Source: Rathayibacter sp. VKM Ac-2857
GTDB lineage: Bacteria; Actinomycetota; Actinomycetes; Actinomycetales; Microbacteriaceae
Length of the DNA stretch: 64,000 nt
NCBI RefSeq assembly: GCF_013205025.1
Contig: NZ_JABMLE010000002.1
Span: 124,001 to 188,000, forward strand
Direction of reading: 5' to 3'
The stretch's first letter is position 1; each line of letters starts with the position of its first letter. Both the position numbers and the translations under genes were made by a program. Below the pieces are notes generated by a model. The model made no database searches and was not told where the DNA came from. It worked only from the letters and a program-made list of their open reading frames with translations. Positions 34,343 through 45,170 of the stretch are shown here, one piece after another.

Positions 34343-34882
34343 ATGGAGCCCATGCCCGCCGCCCCCGCCCGCGACCGCGTCCTCGACGCGTTCGAGGCCC
34401 TGCTGATCGAGCAGGGCGAGCGCTCGGCCACCCTCGACGCCGTCGCGAAGGCCGCCGGAGTCTCCAAGGGCGGGCTGCTCTACCACTTCCCCTCGAAGGA
34501 CGCCCTCGTCGACGGACTCGTCGGACGCCTGGACGACCGCCTCGCCGAGGACATCGACCGGATCCGGACGTCCGACGAGGGCGTCGTGCCGTACCTGATC
34601 CGCACCTCGTTCGCCGCGGACACCCCCTTCGACCGCACCATCCTCGCCGTCTCGCGCGTCGCCCAGGGCCACGACGAGCGCGCGAGCGCCGGCCTCGCCC
34701 GCATCCACGACAGCTGGTACGCCGTCGTCGCCGAGGCCGTCGGCGACCCCCTCGTCGCCCGCGCCATCGTCCTGCTGAGCGACGGCCTGTACTACAACTC
34801 CGCCCTGCTCCCCACCGGCGACAGCCCGCGCGGCGAGGCCGCCGACGTCCTCGCCGTCATCGCCCGCCTCCTCCCGAGCTGA
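34343..34882 (+). CDS. TetR-family transcriptional regulator
   Basis: Protein of 179 residues. The N-terminal DNA-binding domain has RVLDAFEALLIEQGERSATLDAVAKAAGVSKGGLLYHFPSKDALV in its first 57 residues, a standard TetR helix-turn-helix. The C-terminal half is the ligand and dimer domain, with WYAVVAEAVGDPLVARAIVLLSDGLYYNSALL as helices. It probably represses itself and the divergent efflux gene. The start may be this ATG or the one nine bases downstream. Confidence 0.93.
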   Translation: MEPMPAAPARDRVLDAFEALLIEQGERSATLDAVAKAAGVSKGGLLYHFPSKDALVDGLVGRLDDRLAEDIDRIRTSDEGVVPYLIRTSFAADTPFDRTILAVSRVAQGHDERASAGLARIHDSWYAVVAEAVGDPLVARAIVLLSDGLYYNSALLPTGDSPRGEAADVLAVIARLLPS

Positions 34883-34916
34883 CCCCCGAGGAGTACCCGT
34901 CCGAAGGACGCGGAGC

Positions 34917-35017
34917 ATGCTGGTCGAGTAGCCGTCCGAAGGACGGCGTATCGAGACCCACCACCGCCAGCACGCCGGATCTCGATACGCCCGCTCCGCG
35001 GCCTACTCGATCAGCAT
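34917..35017. repeat. BIME-like repeat, short-spacer form
   Basis: GGTC-type arm (stem GCCGTCC-GAA-GGACGGC) and GATC-type arm joined by only about 20 bases, without the CTGCAG palindrome. Located after the TetR gene. Confidence 0.85.
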
Positions 35018-35037
35018 GAAGCGCGCCCGCCGCAGTC

Positions 35038-35138
35038 ATGCTGGTCGAGTAGCCGTCCGAAGGACGGCGTATCGAGACCCACCGTCGCCAGCACGCCGGA
35101 TCTCGAGACGCCCGCTCCGCGGGCTACTCGATCAGCAT
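35038..35138. repeat. BIME-like repeat, short-spacer form
   Basis: Near-identical to the element at 34917 and in the same orientation, 20 bp away, so a recent tandem duplication is likely. The right arm has CTCGAGACG in place of CTCGATACG. Confidence 0.85.
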
Positions 35139-35203
35139 GCAAGGAGCAGCCGCTGCCGCGCCTGCCCAGCGCTGCCACGCCACGCCATGCCATGCCGGCA
35201 GAC

Positions 35204-35245
35204 ATGCTGGTCGAGTAGCCGGCCGCAGGCCGGCGTATCGAGACC
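35204..35245. repeat. BIME-like single arm
   Basis: GGTC-type arm with the perfect stem GCCGGCC-GCA-GGCCGGC. It lies seven bases from the stop of the PhzF-like gene and could terminate it. The 369-bp gap from TetR to here contains only these three repeat units. Confidence 0.82.
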
Positions 35246-35251
35246 CGCCGC

Positions 35252-36085
35252 CTACAGCCGCACGGTCCCCTCGATCAGCGTCGCCGTCGCCCCGCCGATC
35301 CACACGTCGTCGCCGACGCGCTCCACGAGCACGCGCCCGGCGCGCCCCATCGCCGTCCCCTGCGCCGCGACGTACCGCTCGGGCGCAAGCCCGGCCCCGA
35401 TCAGCCACTGCGCGATCCCCGCGTTCAGGCTGCCCGTCACCGGATCCTCCGCCACGCCCGCGTCCGGGATGAACGCCCGCACCTCGAACGCGCACTCCGC
35501 CCCCGCGGGATGCGGCCCGACGACGCCGACGGCGAGCCCGCCGAGCCGCGCCGACTCCGGCCGGATCGCGAGCACCCGCTCCGCCGACTCCAGCCGCAGC
35601 GCCAGCCAGCCCGGCCCGTTGTCGGCCCACTCGTGCCCGAGGATCTCCGCGCGCGCCAGCCCCAGCGCCGCCGCCGCGCGCTCGAGCGTCGTCTCGTCCA
35701 CCGGCCCGGTGCGCTGCCGCGGCGGCGCCGCGAACGCGATCGCCCCCGGCATCACCCGCAGCCGCACCTGCCCGGCCGCGCACTCCTGCACCAGCACCCC
35801 GGCTTCGCGGGGCACTCCGCCGGCCGCGAGCCACGCATGCGCACTGCCGAGTGTCGGGTGCCCCGCGAACGGCAGCTCGCGCCGCGGCGTGAAGATCCGC
35901 AGCCGGTAGTCGGCCTCGGGCGTCGTCGGCGGCAGCAGGAACGTCGTCTCCGACAGGTTCGTCCACCGCGCGAAGGCGGCCATCGACGCGTCGGACACGC
36001 CGTCGCCGTCGACGACCACCGCCACCGGGTTGCCGAGCAACGGCTCCGCGCCGAACACGTCGACCTGGGCGAATCTGCGCTCCAT
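35252..36085 (-). CDS. PhzF-family isomerase/epimerase-like protein
   Basis: Diaminopimelate-epimerase fold protein of 277 residues. It has FAQVDVFGAEPLLGNPVAVV at the front, ETTFLLPP with the candidate catalytic Glu, RELPFAGHPTLGSAHAWL, and EDPVTGSLNAGIAQWL late in the protein. The family includes PhzF of phenazine synthesis, but most members, as here without other phenazine genes, are of unknown function. It follows serA by 28 bp and is probably co-transcribed. Confidence 0.9.
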   Translation of the reverse strand: MERRFAQVDVFGAEPLLGNPVAVVVDGDGVSDASMAAFARWTNLSETTFLLPPTTPEADYRLRIFTPRRELPFAGHPTLGSAHAWLAAGGVPREAGVLVQECAAGQVRLRVMPGAIAFAAPPRQRTGPVDETTLERAAAALGLARAEILGHEWADNGPGWLALRLESAERVLAIRPESARLGGLAVGVVGPHPAGAECAFEVRAFIPDAGVAEDPVTGSLNAGIAQWLIGAGLAPERYVAAQGTAMGRAGRVLVERVGDDVWIGGATATLIEGTVRL

Positions 36086-36113
36086 GCTGCCGTCTCCTCC
36101 GCCGCGCTCGGAC

Positions 36114-37703
36114 CTACTCGGTGATGTCGATCTCCTGCATGAGGTCGGCGTCGATCGCGATGCGCACCTTCTCCAGCAGTCCGTCCGGCGCCGGCGAGTC
36201 GATCGTGATCACCGAGAGGGCCTTGCCGCCCGCCTCGGTGCGCGCGATCTGCATCCCCGCGATGTTGACGGAGGCGTCACCGAACTCGCGCCCGTACACC
36301 GCGACGATGCCGGGCCGGTCGACGTAGCTCATCACCACGTGGTGCTTCGCGAGCGGCACCTCGACGTCGTAGCCGTTGATCGCGACGAGCTTCTCGACCT
36401 GCTTGGTGCCGGTCAGCGTGCCCGAGACCGAGATCTGCGAGCCGTCCGAGAGAGCGCCGCGGAGCGTGATCACGTTGCGGTACTCGTCCGAGACCGCGTC
36501 CGTGATGAGCCGCACCTCGATGCCGCGCTGCTCCGCGAGCACCGGCGCGTTGACGTACGACACCGTCTCCGACACCACGTTGCTGAAGACGCCCTTGAGC
36601 GCCGCGAGCTTGAGCACCTTGACGTCGAAACCGGCCAGCTCGCCGCGCACCTCGACGTCGATCGACGTCACCGGCGAGGACGCGAGGCCGGAGAAGACCT
36701 GGCCCAGCTTCTCCACCAGCGGGATGCCCGGGCGGACGTAGGGGTCGATGACGCCGCCGGCCACGTTCACCGCGTCCGGCACGAGCTCGCCCGAGAGCGC
36801 GAGGCGCACCGACTTCGCGACCGAGACACCGGCCTTCTCCTGCGCCTCGTCCGTCGACGCGCCGAGGTGCGGAGTGACGACCACGTTCTCGAGGGCGAGC
36901 AGCGGCGAGTCGGTCGGCGGCTCCTTCACGAACACGTCGAGCCCGGCGCCGGCGATGGTCTTGGCGACGAGCGCGCGGTGCAGCGCATCCTCGTCGATCA
37001 GCCCGCCGCGGGCGACGTTCACCAGGAACGCGGTCGGCTTCATCAGCGCGAGCTGCTCGTCCGAGATCATCCCGGTGGTCTCCGGGGTCTTCGGCATGTG
37101 GATGGTGATGAAGTCGCTCTGCGCGAGCAGCTCCTCGAGCGGCAGGAGCGTCACGCCGAGCTGCTGCGCGCGGGCGCTGGTGACGTAGGGGTCGTAGGCT
37201 ACGACGTTCACGCCGAAGGCCTGCAGGCGCGCGGTGATCAGCGCGCCGATGCGGCCGAGGCCGATGATGCCGACGGTCTTCTCGTAGAGCTCGACGCCGG
37301 TGTACTTCGAGCGCTTCCAGAGGCCCTGCGCGAGCGCGCTGTGCGCGGCCGGGATGTGACGGGCGAGGCTCAGGATGTGGCCGACGGTGAGCTCGGCCGC
37401 CGAGATGATGTTCGAGGTCGGCGCGTTCACGACCATGACGCCGGCGGCGGTCGCGGCCGTGATGTCGACGTTGTCGAGGCCCACGCCCGCGCGCGCGACG
37501 ACCTTGAGCGAGGGCGCCGCAGCGATCGCCTCGGCGTCGACCTGCGTCGCAGAGCGGACCAGGATCGCGTCGGCCGAGCCGAGCGCCTCGAGCAGCGCGG
37601 GGCGGTCGGTGCCGTCCACGGAGCGGATCTCGAAGTCGGGACCGAGGGCGTCCACGGTGGCGGGCGAGAGTTCTTCGGCGATCAGGACGACCGGCTTAGT
37701 CAC
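36114..37703 (-). CDS. serA: D-3-phosphoglycerate dehydrogenase
   Basis: First enzyme of serine synthesis, 529 residues, the long form with three parts. The catalytic/NAD part (1-310) has IGLGRIGALITARLQAFG, NVARGGLIDEDAL and TPHLGASTDEAQEKAG. An intervening allosteric-substrate domain follows. The ACT domain (about 455-529) has VVMSYVDRPGIVAVYG. The GTG at 37703 gives exactly the usual N-terminus (TKPVVLIAEELSPATV), so the longer upstream ORF is not used. Serine feedback inhibition through the ACT domain is expected. Confidence 0.96.
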   Translation of the reverse strand: MTKPVVLIAEELSPATVDALGPDFEIRSVDGTDRPALLEALGSADAILVRSATQVDAEAIAAAPSLKVVARAGVGLDNVDITAATAAGVMVVNAPTSNIISAAELTVGHILSLARHIPAAHSALAQGLWKRSKYTGVELYEKTVGIIGLGRIGALITARLQAFGVNVVAYDPYVTSARAQQLGVTLLPLEELLAQSDFITIHMPKTPETTGMISDEQLALMKPTAFLVNVARGGLIDEDALHRALVAKTIAGAGLDVFVKEPPTDSPLLALENVVVTPHLGASTDEAQEKAGVSVAKSVRLALSGELVPDAVNVAGGVIDPYVRPGIPLVEKLGQVFSGLASSPVTSIDVEVRGELAGFDVKVLKLAALKGVFSNVVSETVSYVNAPVLAEQRGIEVRLITDAVSDEYRNVITLRGALSDGSQISVSGTLTGTKQVEKLVAINGYDVEVPLAKHHVVMSYVDRPGIVAVYGREFGDASVNIAGMQIARTEAGGKALSVITIDSPAPDGLLEKVRIAIDADLMQEIDITE

Positions 37704-37868
37704 GAGAGGCGCTTCCTTCGGGGAGGGGACGGAGCGGGCACCGAGCACAGGGGCCGGTGGAGCCCCCGCCACTGTAGCGGAGGGCCGCAGCCGTCCCCGG
37801 CCGTGTGACGCCCGCTCTCGGTGGCGAGCGGCGGCGCACTCTGCGACCCCGTCCGAGCCCGGATTACG

Positions 37869-38312
37869 TCAGCCCAGGTCGAGAAGACTGGTTTCCCCGA
37901 ACACGGTCTGCAGGTCGAGGGCGATGGCGGCTGAGAGGCAAAGCGCGACCAGCAGCAGACCAGCCCGGACCGCGAGCGGCCGCCGTCTGCCTAGGAGCAG
38001 CGCAAGCACGAAGCAGACCACGGGCACGACCAGCTGCAGCGAAAGGACGACCCAGCCGGTGCCACTCAGGTCAGTGCCGAGGCGGGCCGCCGCAATGCGC
38101 AGCCCGACGAGGTTGCCGATCCCCTCCCAGACGTCCCAGGCGAAGAAGAGCGCGAAGACCGCGGCGATCACCACCGAGAGCAGAAGGCGCTTGCGCCGGC
38201 CGTCGCGCCGGCCGGTGCCGCCCAGGGTCGCCTTCGCCGTGCCGCCCGTCGAGGCGGAGTCAGCGGACGGGGTGGGAGTGGACGGGGTGTCGGTGCCCGG
38301 GGTGTCGCTCAT
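37869..38312 (-). CDS. Hypothetical membrane protein
   Basis: Protein of 147 residues. The first 40 are Ser/Thr/Pro-rich with a basic GRRDGRRKR stretch. Three hydrophobic segments follow: LLLSVVIAAVFALFFAWDVW, VVLSLQLVVPVVCFVLALLL and LLLVALCLSAAIALDL. Family not recognised. The ATG overlaps the upstream TGA by one base; a GTG one codon earlier is also possible. GC at third codon positions is lower than in neighbouring genes. It is likely co-expressed with the gene upstream. Confidence 0.75.
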   Translation of the reverse strand: MSDTPGTDTPSTPTPSADSASTGGTAKATLGGTGRRDGRRKRLLLSVVIAAVFALFFAWDVWEGIGNLVGLRIAAARLGTDLSGTGWVVLSLQLVVPVVCFVLALLLGRRRPLAVRAGLLLVALCLSAAIALDLQTVFGETSLLDLG

Positions 38313-38866
38313 CACGCGCCCTTCAGGAACGGGAGGGGTGCCAGCAGGATCAGCCCGGCGATCAGCCAGAGGACCCGGGTCCTCGTCCGTGCGTTCCGCG
38401 TGCCCAGAAGCACCGCGGCGAACCAGGCGGCCGGTCCGGCCACCGCGAGCCAGAGCCCGAGCCCGTAGAGCCCGCCGCCGAGCGCGTCGCCCGCGAACGT
38501 CGCGGCGATCGTGGCGTTCTGCCGGGTCGCGGTGATCATCCAGCCGATCGTCGAGAGGAGGTACAGGCCCGCCGCGACGCCCATCGCGACCAGCAGCACG
38601 GAGGAGGCGGCCGCCGCGTCGGCGGCGTCGCGCTCCTCGTCCGGCTCGTCGTCCCCGAGCTCACCGTCGTCGTCCTCGCGCAGCTCCTCCGGCAGCTCGT
38701 CGACGTCGCCCTCGCGCGCCGCCCGCTCCTCCGGGGCCGAGCGGACCGCCCGCGGCGCCTTCCGCCGCACGGTCCCGTCGCCGGCGACCAGCGTCGGGTC
38801 GCCGCCCTCGCCCGCCCAGCTGAGCGCGTCGTCGTCCCGGTCGTCCTCGGGTCTGCTGTCGATCAC
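38312..38866 (-). CDS. Hypothetical membrane protein with acidic N-terminus
   Basis: Protein of 184 residues. Residues 1-85 are highly charged with repeated Asp/Glu (EELREDDDGELGDDEPDEE) and a small basic patch (RRKAPRAVR). Residues 88-184 have three to four hydrophobic segments, ending with WLIAGLILLAPLPFLKGA. No family is recognised. It starts at GTG and forms a two-gene unit with the following membrane protein. Confidence 0.75.
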   Translation of the reverse strand: MIDSRPEDDRDDDALSWAGEGGDPTLVAGDGTVRRKAPRAVRSAPEERAAREGDVDELPEELREDDDGELGDDEPDEERDAADAAAASSVLLVAMGVAAGLYLLSTIGWMITATRQNATIAATFAGDALGGGLYGLGLWLAVAGPAAWFAAVLLGTRNARTRTRVLWLIAGLILLAPLPFLKGA

Positions 38867-38973
38867 CGCAACACCCTAGCCGCGCGTCCCTCGCAGTCGT
38901 CTCGGAGCACCCCGACACCTCCCCGCCACCGCGCGGACACCGCCCGGCCTCCCCCGCGGGCGACCCTTCCGGG

Positions 38974-39849
38974 ATGGGGGAGCATTCCGGCACGGACGCG
39001 CGCGCGGCGGACGAGGGCACAGCGGACGAGGGCTCAGCCGACGAGGGCGCCCGGCGCCGCTACGTCGCGATCGGCGACTCCTTCACCGAGGGCGTCGGCG
39101 ATCCGCACCGGCTCCTGCCCAACGGCGTCCGCGGCTGGGCCGACCGCGTCGCCGACCGCCTCGCCCGCGCCGAGCCCGGCTGGGAGTACGCCAACCTCGC
39201 CATCCGCAGCAAGCGGCTCGCGCAGATCACCGCCGAGCAGCTCGCGCCCGCGCTGGAGCTGCGGCCGACCCTGGTGACCCTCTACGCCGGCGGCAACGAC
39301 ATCCTCGACCTCGGCACCGACATGCGCGTCCTGATCGACGGCTACGAGCACCTGGTCGACGCGCTGGCGACGACGGGCGCCTCGCTCGTGCTCTTCACCG
39401 GCTTCGACATCCCCGGGCTGCCCGCGCCGCGGATGTTCGTCAAGCGCAACCGCGTCTACAACAGCGCCGTCCGCCGCATCGCCCGCGAGCGCGGCGCCGT
39501 CCTCGTCGACTACTGGCGGATGCAGGCGTTCCGGGAGCCCGCGATGTGGTCGAGCGACCGGATGCACCTCTCCAAGCGCGGGCACCGCGTCCTCGCCGCC
39601 CAGGTGCTGGACACCCTGGGCGTCCCGCACACGATCTCCACCGGCCCCTGGGACGCTCCCGAGCCGCTGACCCCGCGCGAGCTGCTCCGCGACCAGTACC
39701 GCTGGGCGCACGACTGGGTGCTCCCCCTGGTCGGCCGCAAGATCCGCCGGGTGACGCTCGGCGACCACCTCGCGCCGCGCTGGCCCGAGCCCGTGCTCGT
39801 CCCGCCGAAGGGCGGCCTGCGCCGCCTCGCCCGCGACACCGCCGCCTGA
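38974..39849 (+). CDS. SGNH/GDSL-type hydrolase
   Basis: Esterase/lipase-like protein of 291 residues. Block I is YVAIGDSFTEGVGDP with the catalytic Ser, block III is LYAGGNDIL, and block V is SSDRMHLSKRGHRVLA with Asp and His. No signal peptide is seen, so it is cytosolic. The N-terminus holds three near-copies of ADEG(T/S/A), encoded by a 15-bp tandem repeat around 39005-39048. It converges on the next gene. Confidence 0.9.
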   Translation: MGEHSGTDARAADEGTADEGSADEGARRRYVAIGDSFTEGVGDPHRLLPNGVRGWADRVADRLARAEPGWEYANLAIRSKRLAQITAEQLAPALELRPTLVTLYAGGNDILDLGTDMRVLIDGYEHLVDALATTGASLVLFTGFDIPGLPAPRMFVKRNRVYNSAVRRIARERGAVLVDYWRMQAFREPAMWSSDRMHLSKRGHRVLAAQVLDTLGVPHTISTGPWDAPEPLTPRELLRDQYRWAHDWVLPLVGRKIRRVTLGDHLAPRWPEPVLVPPKGGLRRLARDTAA

Positions 39850-39868
39850 CGCGCGGTCACGGGCGACC

Positions 39869-39894
39869 CCGCCCCGGCGCACCCCGCGGGGCGG
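39869..39894. terminator. Hairpin between convergent genes
   Basis: CCGCCCC (39869-39875) can pair with GGGGCGG (39888-39894) across a 12-base loop. It lies in the 47-bp gap between the GDSL gene and the converging membrane-protein gene. There is no T-run. Confidence 0.45.
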
Positions 39895-39896
39895 CG

Positions 39897-40793
39897 CTAG
39901 GACAGCAGCGGCAGCACGGTCGCCAGCAGCAGCGCGCACGCGAGCATCACGATCGGCGCCACCCGCGCGGCCGCCGCGCCGGGCGGCACCGCCCTGCGCG
40001 AGGCACCCCGCAGCCGGCGCCGGTCGATCGCCGCGACCCCGCCGCGCACCGACAGCGGTCCCTCTTCCAGGTCCCCAGGCCAGAGCTCGACCAGCAGGCG
40101 CCGGCTCCGCGCCAGCTGAGCGTCCGAGGAGCGGACGACGGCCAGGAGCAGGCCGTTCCCCTGCGACGAGCCGATCCCGGCCCCTGCTCCGACCGCGATG
40201 ACGACGGCCGCGGAGACGAGGAGCCCCTCCGAGCCGTCGAACGCGACGGCCGAGAGCAGCAGCAGCAGGCCGACCACCGCGATGACGACGACGACGAGCG
40301 AGAGCACCGAGAACAGCGCGGAGCGGGCCCGCAGACCCTGCGCGGCGGCTCTCCCCCGCGCCTCGGACCACGCCGAGCGCGACGGTGCGAGGATCCCCGC
40401 CAGATCAGCCGGCGAGAGGGCGTCCTCCGCGAGCCGGACGTCGAAGGGCAGATCAGCGGTCTCGGCGAGGTCGTCCCGGTCGAGATCGGCGGGCACGGGC
40501 CAGGCCGCACGCGTGTAGCGCGCCGCCGCCGCCTCGGTCCGCCGGCGCATCGCCGACGCCGTGGCGACCAGCACCGTCCCCGCGATCAGCGCGAGCGCCA
40601 GCGCCGTGACCGTCCGCAGCGCGACCGGCGCCGACTCGAGGATCCCCCCGGACGCCAGCGCGAGCGCCGCAGCGAGCCCACCCCCGGCCACCCCGCACAG
40701 CACGATCCCCGCCGACACCTCGTACGACAGCCCGTCCCGCGCCGCCGCCACGCCCTCGTCCCACTGCCGCAGCCGCCGTGCCCGTCGCTCCAT
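39897..40793 (-). CDS. Hypothetical membrane protein
   Basis: Protein of 298 residues with four or five hydrophobic stretches (VSAGIVLCGVAGGGLAAALA, VTALALALIAGTVLVATA, LFSVLSLVVVVIAVVGLLLL, a Gly/Ala-rich one after it, and VAPIVMLACALLLATVLPLL at the end). Basic patches RRRTEAAAARYTR and RRRLRGASRR face the cytosol. The ATG at 40793 was chosen because upstream in-frame sequence runs into a BIME repeat. No known family. Confidence 0.75.
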   Translation of the reverse strand: MERRARRLRQWDEGVAAARDGLSYEVSAGIVLCGVAGGGLAAALALASGGILESAPVALRTVTALALALIAGTVLVATASAMRRRTEAAAARYTRAAWPVPADLDRDDLAETADLPFDVRLAEDALSPADLAGILAPSRSAWSEARGRAAAQGLRARSALFSVLSLVVVVIAVVGLLLLLSAVAFDGSEGLLVSAAVVIAVGAGAGIGSSQGNGLLLAVVRSSDAQLARSRRLLVELWPGDLEEGPLSVRGGVAAIDRRRLRGASRRAVPPGAAAARVAPIVMLACALLLATVLPLLS

Positions 40794-40852
40794 CCGCCCG
40801 ACGCTACCCGCGTACCCCGTGAGCTCCCCCGTGGAGCCCACGCAGGCCGCGC

Positions 40853-40979
40853 ATGCTGATCGAGCACCCCGCGCAGCGGGCACATCGAGATCCACCAGCG
40901 CCAGAACGACGGCCTGCAGACCACCCGTGCTGGCGACGCCGGATCTCGATACGCCCCTGCGGGGCTACTCGACCAGCAT
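40853..40979. repeat. BIME-like repeat, full element with mixed arm
   Basis: GATC-type left arm (decayed: GAGCACCCC, CACATCGAG). The right arm starts GATC but ends GACC, one of few units where the two ends do not match. Just outside it, 40984-41009 shares a 26-bp stretch (24 identical) with 54193-54218. Confidence 0.8.
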
Positions 40980-41058
40980 GTCTGCGGGCGTGTCTTCCAA
41001 GTAGATCCCCCAGCTTCAGACCACCGTGGATGGAGTGCATCCGAGGAACGCCCCCCTC

Positions 41059-41180
41059 ATGCTGATCGAGTAGCCCGCAGAGCGGGCGTATCGAGATCCC
41101 CCAGCTTCAGACGCCGACCCTGCGGACCCGCCCTCACGACGACTTCAGGTCTCGAGACGCCGCTCCTGGCCTGCTCGCCC
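41059..41180. repeat. BIME-like repeat, right half decayed
   Basis: The left GATC-type arm is intact. The spacer has CTGCGGACCCGCCC, and the right arm is degraded (GGTCTCGAGACGCCGCTCCTGGCCTGCTCG). The region 41180-41330 beyond it has no gene I can support. Confidence 0.7.
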
Positions 41181-41337
41181 ACCGTGGAGCGAGGCCCGAT
41201 GCGAGTCGACCCGAGACGGGCTCCGGCCGAGCAGCAGGGCCCGAGACGGGTCGACTCGACTGACGCGCAGGTGTCGAGTGGACGCGGGCAGGGGCCGGCG
41301 CCGAGCTCAGCGCCCGTTCTGCGTCCGCTCGCGAATC

Positions 41338-41464
41338 ATGCAGATCGAGTGGACCGCGCAGCGGGCGTATCGAGATCCACCAGCGCCGGAACGAGGGTCT
41401 GCAGACCCGCCCTGCGGAAGACGGCGGGTCTCGATACGCCGCTGCGCGGCTACTCGACCAGCAT
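41338..41464. repeat. BIME-like repeat, full element
   Basis: GATC-type arm with GTGGACC in place of GTAGCCC, CTGCAG spacer, and GGTC-type right arm with stem GCCGC-TGC-GCGGC. The 823-bp gap 40794-41616 holds three elements and a hairpin terminator, but no gene that I can support. Confidence 0.84.
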
Positions 41465-41532
41465 GAGATGCGGCGCCCGACCGGCATGAAGGACGGCGCC
41501 CGACCGACACGGACCGCCCCCCTCGGACGCGA

Positions 41533-41595
41533 CGGAGCCCCGGCCCCGCCGACGTCCACCGCAGAAGCGGTGTCCGTCGACGGTCCGGGGCTCCG
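41533..41595 (-). terminator. Long hairpin after ilvC
   Basis: CGGAGCCCCGG (41533-41543) pairs with CCGGGGCTCCG (41585-41595), and the interior (CCACCGC-AGAA-GCGGTG and flanking GACG/CGTC) pairs again. It starts 22 bases after the ilvC stop on the minus strand. No T-tract follows, as is common in Actinobacteria. Confidence 0.65.
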
Positions 41596-41616
41596 AACGT
41601 CCGTCAGTGCGGGCGA

Positions 41617-43210
<1,594 letters not shown>

Positions 43211-43215
43211 GCGGT

Positions 43216-45051
43216 CTACTCCTCGTCGTCCCAGGTCGGGCTGTGGTCTCTGGCGTACTGGACGTAGCTGTTCGAGACGCCCTGCGGGACCATCGGCCAC
43301 ACCATGGAGTCGCGGCTGACCACGAAGTCGATGACGACCGGCCGGTCGTTGGTGGCGATCGCCAGCTCGATGGCCGCGTCGATCTCCTCCGGCTTGGTGA
43401 CCCGGATGCCCAGGGCGCCGTAGGCCTCCGCGAGCTTCACGAAGTCCGGCACCCGGACGGTGTCGTGCCCCGTGTTGAGGTCGGTATTCGAGTAGCGGCC
43501 CTCGTAGAACAGGGTCTGCCACTGGCGCACCATGCCGAGCGAGGAGTTGTTGATCACCGCGACCTTGATCGGGATGTCGTTGATCGTGCAGGTGGCGAGC
43601 TCCTGATTGGTCATCTGGAAGCAGCCGTCGCCGTCGATCGCCCAGACCGTGCGGTCCGGCTCGCCGACCTTGGCGCCCATCGCCGCGGGCACGGAGTAGC
43701 CCATCGTGCCGGCGCCGCCGGAGTTGAGCCACGAGTTGGGGCGCTCGTACTTGATGAACTGGGCCGCCCACATCTGGTGCTGTCCGACGCCCGAGGCGAA
43801 GACGCCCTCGGGACCGGTGATCTCGCCGATCCGCTTGATCACGTACTGCGGGGAGAGCAGGCCGTCGACCGGCTCGGTGTAGCCGAGCGGGAACTCCTCC
43901 TGCAGGCCCTTGAGGTAGGTCCACCAGTCGGCCGTGTCGGGCGCGGCACCGTCGATCGCCTTCGCGAACGCGTCGGTGAGGTCCGGCAGGACGTCCTTGA
44001 GGTCGCCCACGATCGGCACGTCGGCCGTGCGGATCTTCGAGATCTCGGCCGGGTCGATGTCGACGTGCACGACCTTGGCGTTCGGGGCGAAGAGCGCCGC
44101 CTTGCCGGTCACGCGGTCGTCGAAGCGCGAGCCGAGCGCCAGGATCAGGTCCGACTCCTGCAGTGCGAGCACCGCGGGGACGGTGCCGTGCATGCCGGGC
44201 ATGCCGAGCTGCTGCTCGTGCGAGTCCGGGAACGCGCCGCGCGCCATCAGCGTCGTGACGACGGGAGCGCCGCAGGCCTCGGCGAACGCCAGGAGCTCGG
44301 CCGCAGCACGGGCGCGGATGATGCCGCCGCCCACGTAGAGCACCGGCTTCTTCGCCTCGGCCAGCAGCTGCGCCGCGGCCTGGATCTGCTTGCCGTGCGC
44401 CTTCGTCACCGGGCGGTAGCCGGGCAGGTCGATCTTCGGCGGCCAGCTGAACGGCGCGGTGTCCTGCTGCGCGTCCTTCGTGATGTCGACGAGCACGGGG
44501 CCGGGGCGGCCCGTCGTCGCGATCAGCACGGCGGAGGCGAGCGCCGAGGGGATGTCCTCGGGGCGCGTGACCAGGATGGAGTGCTTCGTGATCGGCATCG
44601 TGATGCCGACGATGTCCGCCTCCTGGAACGCGTCGGTGCCCATCAGCGTCGAGAACACCTGGCCGGTGATCGCGAGCATCGGCACGGAGTCCATGTAGGC
44701 GTCCGCGATCGCCGTGACGAGGTTCGTCGCCCCGGGACCGGAGGTCGCGATGCAGACACCGAGCTTGCCGGTCGCCGCGGCGTAGCCCTCGGCCGCGTGG
44801 CCGGCGCCCTGCTCGTGGCGGACCAGGATGTGGCGGATCTTCGACGAGTCCATCAGCGGGTCGTAGACGGGCAGGATCGCGCCGCCGGGCAGGCCGAAGA
44901 CGTCCTCGATCCCGAGCATCTCGAGCGAGCGGACGACCGCCTGCGCTCCGGTGAGCGACTCGGCGACGGGCGCGACCGCCGGCGCGGACGCGGCGGTGCG
45001 GGGTGGCTGGGGTGTCGGTGCGCTGGGCACGGCGGACGGGTCCGGGGTCAT
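43216..45051 (-). CDS. ilvB: Acetolactate synthase large (catalytic) subunit
   Basis: Thiamine-diphosphate enzyme of 611 residues catalysing the first common step to Val, Leu and Ile. After a Pro/Ala-rich leader of about 30 residues it shows [14 protein letters not shown], the ThDP glutamate in [27 protein letters not shown], and the late ThDP-magnesium motif [19 protein letters not shown] with [13 protein letters not shown]. The ATG at 45051 is preferred over the longer ORF, which crosses ilvD. Expected partner: IlvN. Confidence 0.97.
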   Translation of the reverse strand: MTPDPSAVPSAPTPQPPRTAASAPAVAPVAESLTGAQAVVRSLEMLGIEDVFGLPGGAILPVYDPLMDSSKIRHILVRHEQGAGHAAEGYAAATGKLGVCIATSGPGATNLVTAIADAYMDSVPMLAITGQVFSTLMGTDAFQEADIVGITMPITKHSILVTRPEDIPSALASAVLIATTGRPGPVLVDITKDAQQDTAPFSWPPKIDLPGYRPVTKAHGKQIQAAAQLLAEAKKPVLYVGGGIIRARAAAELLAFAEACGAPVVTTLMARGAFPDSHEQQLGMPGMHGTVPAVLALQESDLILALGSRFDDRVTGKAALFAPNAKVVHVDIDPAEISKIRTADVPIVGDLKDVLPDLTDAFAKAIDGAAPDTADWWTYLKGLQEEFPLGYTEPVDGLLSPQYVIKRIGEITGPEGVFASGVGQHQMWAAQFIKYERPNSWLNSGGAGTMGYSVPAAMGAKVGEPDRTVWAIDGDGCFQMTNQELATCTINDIPIKVAVINNSSLGMVRQWQTLFYEGRYSNTDLNTGHDTVRVPDFVKLAEAYGALGIRVTKPEEIDAAIELAIATNDRPVVIDFVVSRDSMVWPMVPQGVSNSYVQYARDHSPTWDDEE

Positions 45052-45150
45052 GCGGGTGTCGATTCCTTCGAAGCGTGATGCGGCGGCGGGCACTGGGGGC
45101 TCGGAGAACGGAGAGGGAGCGACCGGTGTCCGGGAGGCGCGTGTGCGCGG

Positions 45151-45168
45151 CCGGCCCGAGCGGGCCGG
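45151..45168 (-). terminator. Perfect GC hairpin between ilvD and ilvB
   Basis: CCGGCCCG-AG-CGGGCCGG is a perfect 8-bp stem two bases after the ilvD stop on the minus strand, about 100 bases before ilvB. It may end ilvD transcripts or attenuate read-through into ilvB. No obvious leader peptide rich in Ile, Val or Leu codons is seen in the gap. Confidence 0.5.
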
Positions 45169-45170
45169 GA

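Noticed and set aside
35252-36085. Phenazine biosynthesis locus suggested by the PhzF homologue
   Set aside because: No other phz genes in the window and the neighbour is serA; most PhzF-family proteins are not phenazine enzymes.
45052-45150. ilvB leader peptide and attenuator
   Set aside because: No short frame rich in Val, Leu or Ile codons was found before ilvB; only a plain hairpin near ilvD is visible.
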